Shown here piece after piece: positions 17,419-25,882 of a DNA stretch of 61,324 nucleotides; position 1 is the first letter of the stretch; every line of letters starts with the position of its first letter. The stretch is taken from NCBI GenBank assembly GCA_021372695.1, contig JAJFTY010000078.1, forward strand, positions 1 to 61,324, read 5' to 3'. The notes beneath the pieces were generated by a model. The model saw only the letters and a program-made list of their open reading frames with translations, was not told the origin of the DNA and did not search any database. The position numbers and the translations under genes are program-made. Origin of the DNA: Deltaproteobacteria bacterium (lineage in GTDB: Bacteria; Desulfobacterota; Syntrophia; Syntrophales; UBA5619).

Positions 17419-17623
17419 ATTTCGGGGACAGTATACTTGATTCCCGGGAATTGAGTATGGCGAACTCGTAAAAAGTCAAGAATCCACCACCACCGTCATA
17501 CCGGCGAAAGCCGGTATCCAGACGTCGTCCCGGCGAAAGCCGGGAACCAGCACCACACTGGACCCCGGCTTTCGGCGGGGTGACGACTTTTTACGAAGCC
17601 ATCAAGTATACTGTTCCCGAAAT
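17419..17623. mobile_element. ~205-bp palindromic/MITE-like element with 23-bp terminal inverted repeats
   Basis: The left end 17419-17441 (ATTTCGGGGACAGTATACTT...) and the reverse complement of 17601-17623 agree at 22 of 23 bases. Just inside, GTAAAAAGTC near 17470 is mirrored by GACTTTTTAC near 17583. The centre holds GCCGGTATC and CCGGCTTTCG hairpin-like repeats (CATACCGGCGAAAGCCGGTA; CCCGGCGAAAGCCGGG). No open frame is present. The last 13 bases of the window (CACACTGGACCTA) resemble an internal part (CACACTGGACCCC), so another copy may begin there. The ends resemble palindromes linked to RAYT-type transposases. Confidence 0.7.
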
Positions 17624-17633
17624 GACGAAATTC

Positions 17634-18347
17634 CTACCCGCCCAGGTAGAGTCTCTTGACCTCTTCGTTGTTGAGCAGTCCCACACCGGTGTCTTCGATG
17701 CGGGTGACGCCCAGGTCGAGGACATACCCCCGGTGGGCCATGCCCAGGGCCTTGCGGGCGTTCTGTTCGACGATGAGGAAGGTGACGCCCCGTTTGGCGT
17801 TGATCGCCTGGATCTGTTCGTAGACCTCTTCGATCATCCGCGGCGCCAGACCGATGGAGGGTTCGTCCATCAGAATCACCCGGGGTTTGATCATGTCGGC
17901 CCGGGCCATGGCCAGAAGCTGTTTTTCCCCGCCCGAGAGGTTTCCCGCCGGGTCGCGGAGTTTGTCCTTCAGCAGGGGGTAAGCCTCCAGGACCTCGTCG
18001 ATCGCCCGGCGCACCTCCCGCCCGCTTTCCAGGGGGGTCCCCCCCATCTCCAGATTCTCCCGGACCGTCAGCGCCGTGAAGACGTTTTTCCCCTGGGGGA
18101 TGAAGGCGACGCCGAGGCGCACCTTTTCCTCCGGGGCGAGGCGCGTGATGTCCCGTCCATCGTAGAGAACGGCCCCTTCCCGCGGCACGATCAGGCCGAA
18201 GAGGGACTTCAGGAGCGTCGACTTCCCGGAGCCGTTCGGCCCGATGATGCAGACGATCTCGCCCTGCCCGGCCCGGACGGAGGCCCCGTGGAGGACCTCG
18301 ATCTTCCCGTAGCCGGCAACGATGTTCCTTCCTTCCATGCCGTTCAT
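17634..18347 (-). CDS. livF: Branched-chain amino acid-type ABC transporter ATP-binding protein LivF
   Basis: A 237-aa cytoplasmic ATPase of the LivF class. Walker A is GPNGSGKST (residues 36-44), the signature is LSGGEKQ, and Walker B is RVILMDEPS. The last gene of livKHMGF. Its ATG overlaps the livG stop in ATGA. In many anaerobes Liv-type systems import aromatic or dicarboxylic acids rather than amino acids; the position after a beta-oxidation cluster supports that possibility here. Confidence 0.92.
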   Translation of the reverse strand: MNGMEGRNIVAGYGKIEVLHGASVRAGQGEIVCIIGPNGSGKSTLLKSLFGLIVPREGAVLYDGRDITRLAPEEKVRLGVAFIPQGKNVFTALTVRENLEMGGTPLESGREVRRAIDEVLEAYPLLKDKLRDPAGNLSGGEKQLLAMARADMIKPRVILMDEPSIGLAPRMIEEVYEQIQAINAKRGVTFLIVEQNARKALGMAHRGYVLDLGVTRIEDTGVGLLNNEEVKRLYLGG

Positions 18348-19090
18348 CCCAGATAGGCCTCGATGACCCGGGGATCGTTCTGGATCTCCCGGGGTGATCC
18401 CTCGGCGATTTTCTCCCCGTGGTCGAGGACGAAGATCCGCTCGCAGAGCTCGACGACCACGTCCATGTTGTGTTCGATGATGAAGAAAACCTGTCCCCGC
18501 GCCTTCATCTTCAGGATCATGTCGATCATCGTCTGGATCAGACGGGGATTGATCCCCGCGGTCGGTTCGTCCAGCAGGATCACCTTCGGCTCCGCCATGA
18601 CGGCCCGTCCCAGTTCCAGGAGCTTCTGCTGGCCGTAGGAGAGATTGCCGGCAAACTGACCCCGGAGGTGGATGATCCCCAGCAGCTCCAGGAGTTCCGC
18701 TGCCCTCTCCCGGTTTTCCCCCTCCTCCCGGCGGACCCGGGGGAAGCGGAAGAGCAGCGACCACAGCCGCTCCCCGGCCTGCCCCTGCGGGGCCAGGAGC
18801 ATGTTGTCCATGACGGTCAGGCGGGGGAAGACGCGGGAGAGCTGGAAGGTGCGGATCAGGCCCAGGCCGGCCATCTGATAGGGCATCCGGCCCTCGATCC
18901 GCTGCCCCTCCAGGGTGATCTCGCCGCAGTCGGGACGGATCAGGCCGGTGATAAGGTTGAAGAGCGTCGTCTTGCCGCTGCCGTTGGGGCCGATCAGCCC
19001 GGCGATCGAAAGCCCCGCGAGGCTGAGGGAGCAATCGGAAACCGCCTTCGTTCCCCCGAAGGATTTCGTGACGTTTCTAATCTCGATCAA
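18344..19090 (-). CDS. livG: Branched-chain amino acid-type ABC transporter ATP-binding protein LivG
   Basis: A 248-aa ATPase of the LivG class. Walker A GPNGSGKTT, signature LSYGQQKLLELGRA, Walker B VILLDEPTAGINP and the H-loop EHNMDVV are all present. The best start is a TTG at 19090, overlapping the end of livM by 14 bp; no in-frame ATG keeps the conserved N terminus MIEIRNVTKSFGG. It pairs with LivF to power the LivH/LivM permease. Confidence 0.9.
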   Translation of the reverse strand: MIEIRNVTKSFGGTKAVSDCSLSLAGLSIAGLIGPNGSGKTTLFNLITGLIRPDCGEITLEGQRIEGRMPYQMAGLGLIRTFQLSRVFPRLTVMDNMLLAPQGQAGERLWSLLFRFPRVRREEGENRERAAELLELLGIIHLRGQFAGNLSYGQQKLLELGRAVMAEPKVILLDEPTAGINPRLIQTMIDMILKMKARGQVFFIIEHNMDVVVELCERIFVLDHGEKIAEGSPREIQNDPRVIEAYLG

Positions 19091-19967
19091 TGGTCTCTTT
19101 CCCTTTTTCCCGGATCAGCCCGTCGGGCCGGAAGATCATCAGGACAACGAGCAGCAGGCCGAAGACCATCTGCTGCAGCGGTCCCAGGATACCGCTCCAT
19201 TCAGGCGGCAGCCGGAGGAAGCGGACCGATTCCTGGAAAAAGATCAGGACCGCCGCCCCGGCGACCGGTCCCCAGAGGGTGCCCTTGCCCCCCAGGACCA
19301 CGATCAGGAGCACCAGGATCGTTTCGGTCAGGGTAAAATCTCCGGGGCTGACAAAGGTGATGAAATGGGCCCAGAGCACACCGGCGAGCCCGGCGAACGC
19401 CGAGCCGATCATGAAAGAGGCCATCTTGTAGGCAAAGGGGTTCTTGCCGAGCACGGTCGCCGCCGTTTCATCGTCCCGGATCGCCTTGAGGACGCGCCCG
19501 AAGGGGCTCAGCGTCAGAAAGCCGATGACGAGAAAGGTCAGGGCAGCGGCCCCCAGGGCCAGGAGCAGGTAGGTGGGCAGGGTGTCGAAATGCCAGGAAA
19601 GGATCTCCGGTTTGGGGATGCCCGGAAGCCCCATGGGGCCCTTGGTCCAGGCCACCTGGTTCTGGAGGAGCATGCGGACGATTTCCGCGAATCCCAGGGT
19701 GGCGATCCCGAAATAGTCGCCTTCGAGTTTCAGCGCCGGAAGTCCGATGAGGAGCCCCCCCACGGCGGCGCAGGCGATCCCGGCGATCAGGGCCGAAAAA
19801 AAGGGCACGCCATGGAGAGAGAGGAGGGCCGACGTATAGGCCCCGATGGCGAAAAAGGCGACATGGCCGAAGTTGAACAGACCCGTATAGCCGACCTCGA
19901 TGTTCAGGCTGAGGGCGAAGATGCTGTAGATGGCCACGACGATGGCCAGATGAAGGATGAGGTCCAT
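19077..19967 (-). CDS. livM: Branched-chain amino acid-type ABC transporter permease LivM
   Basis: A 296-aa inner-membrane permease with about eight to nine hydrophobic segments. The family motifs LNIEVGYTGLFNFGHVAFFAIGAY and the EAA-like loop GRVLKAIRDDETAATVLGKN are present. It is shorter than E. coli LivM (no N-terminal extension), as is common in non-enteric bacteria. Its ATG shares one base with the livH stop (TGATG). Confidence 0.91.
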   Translation of the reverse strand: MDLILHLAIVVAIYSIFALSLNIEVGYTGLFNFGHVAFFAIGAYTSALLSLHGVPFFSALIAGIACAAVGGLLIGLPALKLEGDYFGIATLGFAEIVRMLLQNQVAWTKGPMGLPGIPKPEILSWHFDTLPTYLLLALGAAALTFLVIGFLTLSPFGRVLKAIRDDETAATVLGKNPFAYKMASFMIGSAFAGLAGVLWAHFITFVSPGDFTLTETILVLLIVVLGGKGTLWGPVAGAAVLIFFQESVRFLRLPPEWSGILGPLQQMVFGLLLVVLMIFRPDGLIREKGKETIDRD

Positions 19968-20833
19968 CAGTCGGTCCTTTTTCCGGCGACGACGTAAGGC
20001 CGGGCCAGGAGGATGATCACCATGATGACGAAAGCCACGGCATCCTTGTAGCCCGGGGAGATGTACAAAACGGCGATGTTTTCCGCGAGGCCGATGATGA
20101 GGCCGCCGATCAGGGCTCCCCAGAGGCTCCCCACGCCGCCGATCAGGGTCGCCGCAAAGGCCTTGATGAGATTGACCACCCCCATCTCCGGGTTGAGGTT
20201 GGTGTCCAGGGCCATCAGTATCCCTCCCACCCCCGCCAGCAGCGACGAAATGATCCAGGCCGAGAGGATGACCTTCCAGGTATGGATGCCGGAGATCCTC
20301 GCCAGGTCGAGGTTGTCGGCGAGCGCGCGCATGGACTTGCCCATCCGGGATTTGAAGAAGAGGAGATAGACGCTGAAGATGCAGATGACGGAGATGACGA
20401 TGATGGCCAGCTGCTGCGGCGTGAGCGAAACGCCCAGCCACCGGTATCCCTGCTTGATTTCGAATCCGTAGGTCCTGACCTCGGCCCCGAAGAACAGCTG
20501 GGCCGCGTTGCGGAGAAAAAAGGAGAGGCCGATGGCGGCGATGAGCAAGGTCAAGCGGTTGGCCCGCCTGAGCGGCCGGAACACGGCAAAGTCCATCGCC
20601 GCCCCCAAAAGCGCCGTCATCCCCAGGGCTGCTGGCACGGCGGCGTAAAGGGGCAGGGCCAAGGGTTCCCCCATGGCCAGGAACAGAAAGTAGGCCCCCC
20701 ACATGATCAGCTCGCCATGCGCGAAATTGACGAAGTTGAGCACCCCGTAAATCAGGGTCAGTCCCATGGCGAAGAGGGCATAGATGCAGCCCGCCAGGAT
20801 GCCGTTGACCACGGTTTGCAGGTAATAGTCCAT
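19967..20833 (-). CDS. livH: Branched-chain amino acid-type ABC transporter permease LivH
   Basis: A 288-aa inner-membrane permease. Typical LivH motifs are seen: NGILAGCIYALFAMGLTL, NFAHGELIMWGAY, and the loop KSMRALADNLDLARISGIH. About eight membrane segments. It forms the transmembrane pore with LivM. It lies 139 bp after livK, separated by a very stable hairpin (20924-20953). Confidence 0.91.
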   Translation of the reverse strand: MDYYLQTVVNGILAGCIYALFAMGLTLIYGVLNFVNFAHGELIMWGAYFLFLAMGEPLALPLYAAVPAALGMTALLGAAMDFAVFRPLRRANRLTLLIAAIGLSFFLRNAAQLFFGAEVRTYGFEIKQGYRWLGVSLTPQQLAIIVISVICIFSVYLLFFKSRMGKSMRALADNLDLARISGIHTWKVILSAWIISSLLAGVGGILMALDTNLNPEMGVVNLIKAFAATLIGGVGSLWGALIGGLIIGLAENIAVLYISPGYKDAVAFVIMVIILLARPYVVAGKRTD

Positions 20834-20923
20834 GACTAAGGCGCCGCCTCGGTACTGAAGTTCTCCGCAGCAAGCTGCCGGGAATTTCGATTCTTAACAG
20901 AAGAAGGCCTGCCGTTTGTGCTC

Positions 20924-20953
20924 GCATTCCCCGCGGCGAACCGCGGGGAATGC
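20924..20953 (-). promoter_or_regulatory. Stable 13-bp-stem hairpin between livK and livH
   Basis: A perfect 13-bp G/C-rich stem (GCATTCCCCGCGG) with a four-base loop, UUCG on the transcribed minus strand. There is no T-run, so it is unlikely to be a full terminator. Such hairpins after binding-protein genes usually protect the upstream mRNA and reduce expression of the permease genes. Confidence 0.75.
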
Positions 20954-20972
20954 GCTCGCGAGCGGATTGGGG

Positions 20973-22091
20973 CTACTTCTTGTGGTCCTCGATCTTGCCG
21001 CCTTTGACGATCCAGATGCCGATATCGGCATGCTCCATTCCCCGGTTTTCATCGAAGGTCTTGTCGCCCGTGACGCCCCTGTAGCCCTTGGCAGCCGCCG
21101 GCAGGGCCGTGCGGATGCCCTCCGCCGTATAGCCTCCCTTTTCGATGGCCCGGGCCGTCAGGTAGACCATGTCGTAGTTGTAGTCGCCGAAGATCGGGAT
21201 CTTGTCGTCGCCGTATTTCTTCTGGTAGGCGGCCTTGAAGGTCTTGTATTCCGGGGTATCCTGGATCACGGAGGGATAGGTTCCCATGACCCCCTCGGCG
21301 GCCTTGCCGGCCAGCTCGACCATCTTGGGGGCCCGGGCCGCTGAACCGCAGAGCCACTGGGTTTTGATGCCCATCTCGAAGGCCTGCTTGAACTGCACCG
21401 CCCCCTCGTTGATGTAGGTCAGGTTGACGATGGCCTTGGGGTTGTCCTTGTTTGCCCGCAGGAGCTCGGTGCGGTAATCCGTCTTCTTCTCGTCAAAGGG
21501 AATGATGTCCGTGACGACGCCGCCCATCTTCTTGAAACTGGTCACGAATCCGTCCTTGAGGTCCAGTCCCCAGTCGTTGTTGACGTACATGACGGGCAAC
21601 TGGCGATAGCCCATATCGAAGGCCAGTTTTGCCAGGCGCTGTCCCTGTTTGGAGTTGGAGGGGATGATCCGGAAGATGAACGGACCGGCCTGCGTGAGCT
21701 TTTCCGCTGTTCCCTGGGCCGACAGCATGACCACTTTGCTCTCCTGGGCCACGGGCGCTGCGGCCATGAAATTGGAGCTCCCGGCGGGTCCGAAGAGAAC
21801 GGGGACCTTGTCGACGGTGATCAGTTTGCGGACCGCCGAAACGCAGTCCTTGGGGTTGCTCTTGTTGTCCTCGTAGACGATCTCGATTTTCTTTCCGTTG
21901 ATGCCTCCCTTGGCATTGATCTCCTCCGCGGCAAGATCCACGCACTTCTTGAACCCCTCGCCGTAAACGGCGATGCTGCCGGAAAGCGCGAACGCGGCGC
22001 CGATCTTGACATTTTCGGCTGCCCACAGGGGGGCGACTGAGAACCAGGCCAGCAATGAAAATACCGATACCATGAGCGCGAATCTTTTCAT
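20973..22091 (-). CDS. livK: Branched-chain amino acid-type periplasmic binding protein LivK
   Basis: A 372-aa periplasmic-binding protein of the type I fold. The signal peptide ends VAPLWA-AENVKIG (cleavage near residue 24). Family motifs KIGAAFALSGSIAVYGEGFKK and AAEEINAKGGINGKKIEIV are seen, followed by VLFGPAGSS and GDYNYDMVYL. The ATG at 22091 follows GGGAGGT. The ligand is unknown; together with the downstream genes it forms a complete importer, probably for an acid that feeds the catabolic cluster. Confidence 0.9.
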   Translation of the reverse strand: MKRFALMVSVFSLLAWFSVAPLWAAENVKIGAAFALSGSIAVYGEGFKKCVDLAAEEINAKGGINGKKIEIVYEDNKSNPKDCVSAVRKLITVDKVPVLFGPAGSSNFMAAAPVAQESKVVMLSAQGTAEKLTQAGPFIFRIIPSNSKQGQRLAKLAFDMGYRQLPVMYVNNDWGLDLKDGFVTSFKKMGGVVTDIIPFDEKKTDYRTELLRANKDNPKAIVNLTYINEGAVQFKQAFEMGIKTQWLCGSAARAPKMVELAGKAAEGVMGTYPSVIQDTPEYKTFKAAYQKKYGDDKIPIFGDYNYDMVYLTARAIEKGGYTAEGIRTALPAAAKGYRGVTGDKTFDENRGMEHADIGIWIVKGGKIEDHKK

Positions 22092-22415
22092 GTTATGACC
22101 TCCCGGAATAATTTTAGCACCCTTCCTATAGAGAATGTGCGGGCGTGTCAATGAAAAACCGGGGATTTCCGGGGGAAAATCGCGTCCGGATTCCCGGACC
22201 CGCGCCATGTTTTTTGGGCTGGCGAAGGGGGGGTGCATCGGAGTCGATGCCGGAGCAGACCGAACGGGACAGACCCCATTCGAAAACGGCCGGGCCAGTC
22301 GGGAGAGAGGGCGGCCGTCCGGGACTGCCGACCGAGAGATGCCGGAGCAGAGCGGCATCCGACGAGGTCCGGCGGCAAAACGAGGCTTTCCCCGTTTCCG
22401 CAGGTGATTCTTGAT
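22092..22415. other. Intergenic region upstream of livK
   Basis: About 325 bp with a short hairpin (GATGCCG stem near 22338-22359) and a duplicated GATGCCGGAGCAGA. Open frames here lack ribosome sites and recognisable domains. The gap size suggests that livKHMGF has its own promoter. Confidence 0.45.
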
Positions 22416-22847
22416 CTATGCTTTCTGGAAAGCGTAGGTGAGCTGACCGTTGGGCGTCCTCGCTGCCACCGCTTTCATCTCCATGCCGACCTTGAGCCCA
22501 TCTGGGGGCACCGATCGATCGATCCGGCCGAATACCTTGTATTCTCCGTAGTCCAAAACGGCGATGGTGTAGGGCACCTCTTCGGTAAACCCCGTGGGCG
22601 CATACTGAAGCGTGCTGTAGGTGAGCAGTTTCCCGGTGCCCGCGACCTCGAACCACTCCATGTCGCTCGCGAGCGAATGGCAGCAGTCCGCCCGGGGAGG
22701 GAAAAAGAAGCTGCCGCATTGCCGGCACTTCGTGCCCATGACCCGGCCTTTTTCCAGATAGTCGATGAAATCGTTCACATGGGTGATGGATGCAAAGCTG
22801 ACGGTGCCGAATTTGCTGAAACGGCTATCGATATCCTGTTTCGCCAT
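22416..22847 (-). CDS. DUF35 OB-fold protein, thiolase partner
   Basis: A 143-aa protein of the DUF35 (ChsH2-like) family: an N-terminal helix and rubredoxin-like zinc ribbon, then an OB-fold. CRQCGSFFFPPRADCC holds the zinc cysteines, though the second pair is an adjacent CC rather than CxxC. VAGTGKLLTYSTL and VFGRIDRS mark the OB-fold. DUF35 proteins bind acyl-CoA and form complexes with non-decarboxylating thiolases or acyl-CoA hydratases. The thiolase gene ends 2 bp upstream, so the two are almost certainly translated together and form one complex. Confidence 0.85.
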   Translation of the reverse strand: MAKQDIDSRFSKFGTVSFASITHVNDFIDYLEKGRVMGTKCRQCGSFFFPPRADCCHSLASDMEWFEVAGTGKLLTYSTLQYAPTGFTEEVPYTIAVLDYGEYKVFGRIDRSVPPDGLKVGMEMKAVAARTPNGQLTYAFQKA

Positions 22848-22849
22848 GG

Positions 22850-24019
22850 CTATTCTCTCCCCAAGATGGTCACATTTCCATAGAGACCGACGCCGCCGAT
22901 GTTGTGCACCAGGCCGATGACCGGGTCTTTCACCTGGATAGCGCCCGCTTCGTCCCGCAGCTGTTTGAAAATGGTCCTGATCTGCGAACCGCCGGTTGCG
23001 CCCACGGGGTGGCCCTTCGAGAGAAGCCCCCCATCCACGTTGACAGGGATGCTCCCCTCCTTGTAGGTCTCTTTGGCGGCGATGAGTTGTCGCCCCTCGC
23101 CGGGCCTGGCAAACCCGAGATCCTCGTACGCCATCATCTCGGCGATGGTGAAGCAGTCATGCACTTCCGCGACGTCGATGTGCTGCGGCGTGACGCCAGC
23201 CATCTTGTAGGCCTGCCGGCCCGCTTCGGCGGCCGCGGCCAAACCCGTGAACCCGTCGCGGCCGGCCATATTGACCGGCGCGGAGGCGGCGCCCAGTCCG
23301 AGGATCCAGACCGGCTTCCTGCAGAGGGCCTTGGCCTTTTCTGCGTTCGCTACGATGAGGCACGAGCTGCCGTCGGCGTTGGCGCAGCAGTCGCCGCCGC
23401 GAAGAGGACTCGAAACCGTACCGCTGATGAAATTCTCGGGGTCTTCGAACATCTCCATGGTCACGGGCTTGCGGTACACCGCTTTGTCGTTCAGCTGGCC
23501 GTAGGTGGCCGCCTTGACCCGGATTCGGGCCAGATCCTCCTGGGTCGTGCCGAACTTCGCCATATGGGCCCGGGCATGCATCGCATAGTAGGCGGGCATC
23601 ATCGTGCCGAAGGGCGACTCCCACTGAATGTCGGCCCCCCGGCCCATCCTCTCCTGGGATTCGGCGGAGCTGATCTGCGACATGATCTGAACCCCCAGGA
23701 CCATGACGACGTCATGCAGGCCCGACTTGACCAGAGAGTAGGCCAGGCGGACGCCTGCACTGCTCGAAGAGCACAGGGATTCGACGTACAGGGTCGGCTG
23801 GGGATTCAGACCCAGGTACTCGGCGATGACCCCCGCCGGCGACCGTTGCTTATCGTATTCGGGCGCCGAGCAGATAACCGTTGCACCGATATCGCTGTTG
23901 GCAATCCCCGTTCCTTCCATCGCCTCCTTGTAGGCCTCGAAAACCAGCTCCCTCAAGGAGCCGGGATACTTTCTTGAAAAAACGCTCTGCCCGGCCCCAA
24001 TGATCGCGACGCGGCTCAT
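22850..24019 (-). CDS. Thiolase-family acyl-CoA acyltransferase (SCP2-type)
   Basis: A 389-aa thiolase that cleaves a 3-ketoacyl-CoA with CoA, the last step of beta-oxidation. The nucleophile is Cys83 in VESLCSSSSAG. HDCFTIAEMM and SKGHPVGATGGSQ carry the active-site histidines. The usual second cysteine (CxGGG) is replaced by HNIGGVG, as in SCP2-type thiolases, which work with a DUF35 subunit; that partner is the next gene. The ATG at 24019 follows AAGGAG. It comes 66 bp after the hydroxyacyl-CoA dehydrogenase gene. Confidence 0.88.
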   Translation of the reverse strand: MSRVAIIGAGQSVFSRKYPGSLRELVFEAYKEAMEGTGIANSDIGATVICSAPEYDKQRSPAGVIAEYLGLNPQPTLYVESLCSSSSAGVRLAYSLVKSGLHDVVMVLGVQIMSQISSAESQERMGRGADIQWESPFGTMMPAYYAMHARAHMAKFGTTQEDLARIRVKAATYGQLNDKAVYRKPVTMEMFEDPENFISGTVSSPLRGGDCCANADGSSCLIVANAEKAKALCRKPVWILGLGAASAPVNMAGRDGFTGLAAAAEAGRQAYKMAGVTPQHIDVAEVHDCFTIAEMMAYEDLGFARPGEGRQLIAAKETYKEGSIPVNVDGGLLSKGHPVGATGGSQIRTIFKQLRDEAGAIQVKDPVIGLVHNIGGVGLYGNVTILGRE

Positions 24020-24085
24020 ATTCGACTCCTTTTTGGCTTGAATGAGCTTTTTCAAGAAAAATCAGCTCATCATCGGACAAAGTTG

Positions 24086-24973
24086 CTAAAACTTGACGTC
24101 TTTCCGGGGCTTTTTCTCCCCCGAGGTGTAGTCGTACCAACCCTTGCCCGTTTTCTGCCCCAGATCGCCGCTCGCCACGAGCTGCTCGAGGAGCATGCTG
24201 GGCCGCCACTTGACATCCCCGTACCCTTCGTAGAGCGACCGGAGTACGGCGAAACCGACGTCGAGACCCACGAAGTCCGCAACTTCGAAGGGTCCCATGG
24301 GATGCCGGAGGGCGAGTTTGAGGGCCTTGTCGATATCCTCGATGCTGGCCACCCCTTCGGCCAGACAGTTGTAGGCTTCGGCGCGGAGAGCCGTGTTGAT
24401 CCTGTTCACCAGGAATCCGGGAACATCCTTGACGCGCACGCTCTCCTTGCCCATCTTCGCGACAACGGCCTCCGTCGCGTCCATGGTTTCCTCGGAGGTC
24501 TTGAGACCGCGGATGATCTCGACGAGCGCCATGACGGGCACCGGGCTGAAGAAATGCATGCCGATGAACCGGTCCGGCCGGCTTAAACCGGCGGCCAGCT
24601 TGGTGATGGAAAGCGACGAGGTATTCGTCGCAAAGATCGCTTCGGGCCGGCAGACGGCATCAAGTTTCTGGAAAATGCCCTGCTTCACGGCGAAATTCTC
24701 GAACGCGGCTTCCACAACGAAATCCGCGCCAGCGGCGTCATCCAGAGCCGTGCTCAGGTGGACCCTGGCCATGACGGCCGCCTTGTCGGCTTCGCTCATT
24801 TTCCCCTTTTTGACCTGGCGGTCGAGATTGTTCGAGAGGGTCGTTTCGCCCCGTTTGACCAATGCCTCCGTCGTATCGTTCAGCAGAACATCGTACCCGG
24901 CCTGTATGGCCGCCTGCGCGATGCCGGATCCCATCAACCCCGAACCGACCACCATGATTTTTCGTATTTCCAT
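24086..24973 (-). CDS. hbd: 3-hydroxyacyl-CoA (3-hydroxybutyryl-CoA) dehydrogenase
   Basis: A 295-aa NAD-dependent dehydrogenase. The Rossmann motif VVGSGLMGSGIAQ is at residues 8-20; ATNTSSLSIT and GMHFFSPVPVMALVEII (catalytic His) follow, then the C-terminal dimer domain (VPGFLVNRI, DFVGLDVGF, GWYDY). It oxidises the 3-hydroxyacyl-CoA made by the crotonase encoded just upstream. The length equals that of bacterial single-function enzymes of the Hbd/PaaH class. Confidence 0.93.
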   Translation of the reverse strand: MEIRKIMVVGSGLMGSGIAQAAIQAGYDVLLNDTTEALVKRGETTLSNNLDRQVKKGKMSEADKAAVMARVHLSTALDDAAGADFVVEAAFENFAVKQGIFQKLDAVCRPEAIFATNTSSLSITKLAAGLSRPDRFIGMHFFSPVPVMALVEIIRGLKTSEETMDATEAVVAKMGKESVRVKDVPGFLVNRINTALRAEAYNCLAEGVASIEDIDKALKLALRHPMGPFEVADFVGLDVGFAVLRSLYEGYGDVKWRPSMLLEQLVASGDLGQKTGKGWYDYTSGEKKPRKDVKF

Positions 24974-25023
24974 TGATCCCGCTCCTTGCTTCGCAATAGG
25001 CTTGATGGATATTTTCGCGACCG

Positions 25024-25803
25024 CTATCGGCCGACGAATTTCGGCTTACGCTTTTCGAGGAAGGCCTTCGCCCCCTCTTTCTGATCATCGGTCCCGCAGA
25101 GGTAACTCCAGTGAAAAGACTCGAGGTCGAGTCCCTCATGGAGGGTCATGTTGAGGCCGTGGTTGATCGCCTCCTTTGCGGCCCGGACTGCAAGAAGGGG
25201 CTTACCGGCGATGAGGGCGGCCATCTGTCTGGCCTCCGCCATCAGTTCCTCGGGCTTGACCACCAGGTTGACGAGCCCGACGGCTTCCGCCCTCTCGGCG
25301 CTGATGAATTTTCCCGTGTAGATGAGCTCCTTGGCGATGCCGGCGCCCACGAGCCGGGGCAGGCGCTGGGTTCCGCCTCCGCCGGGAATGATGCCCAGAT
25401 TGATCTCCGGCTGCCCGAACTGGGCCGTTGCGGCGGCGATCCGGATGTCGCAGCTCATCGCGAGCTCGAGCCCTCCGCCGAGGCAGTAGCCGTTGACGGC
25501 GCAGATGACCGGCCTCGTGAAGTCCTCCATCAGTTGATAGAGAAGCCTCGTCGTCTTCAGCCGGGCTTTTGCCTTCTCCTGGGTCAGCTCGGGGAACGAC
25601 TTGATGTCCGCGCCGGCGACAAAGGCCTTTCCGGTCCCCGTGAGAATGACCACCTTGACCTCATCCAGTTTCCCGCTCAGGTCGCGGATGATTTCCGAAA
25701 GCTCTTCCCGCACGGCAATGGTGAGGGAATTCATGGGAGGATTGTTGATGGTGATGATCGCGATCTCCTCCTCGATCACGCAGCCAACCACGCGCTCGCC
25801 CAT
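25024..25803 (-). CDS. Enoyl-CoA hydratase (both catalytic glutamates present)
   Basis: A 259-aa crotonase. The oxyanion motif GKAFVAGADIK and the two catalytic glutamates, Glu113 (GGGLELAMSCD) and Glu133 (QPEINLGIIPG), are intact, so it is a bona fide hydratase. It lies between an acyl-CoA dehydrogenase and Hbd, giving the order dehydrogenation, hydration, oxidation, thiolysis within one strand. Of the three crotonases in the window this is the only one with both glutamates. Confidence 0.92.
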   Translation of the reverse strand: MGERVVGCVIEEEIAIITINNPPMNSLTIAVREELSEIIRDLSGKLDEVKVVILTGTGKAFVAGADIKSFPELTQEKAKARLKTTRLLYQLMEDFTRPVICAVNGYCLGGGLELAMSCDIRIAAATAQFGQPEINLGIIPGGGGTQRLPRLVGAGIAKELIYTGKFISAERAEAVGLVNLVVKPEELMAEARQMAALIAGKPLLAVRAAKEAINHGLNMTLHEGLDLESFHWSYLCGTDDQKEGAKAFLEKRKPKFVGR

Positions 25804-25882
25804 ACCCGTCTCTCCTCTCTGGTAAGATAGCCAAAAGGTTTAAAGTCCCGTTGTCGGTTGGAATCCCCAACCCTTTGCCGGG

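Noticed and set aside
22145..22414. Plus-strand frames upstream of livK
   Set aside because: No ribosome site or domain; composition is low-complexity Arg/Gly, typical of chance frames in GC-rich DNA.
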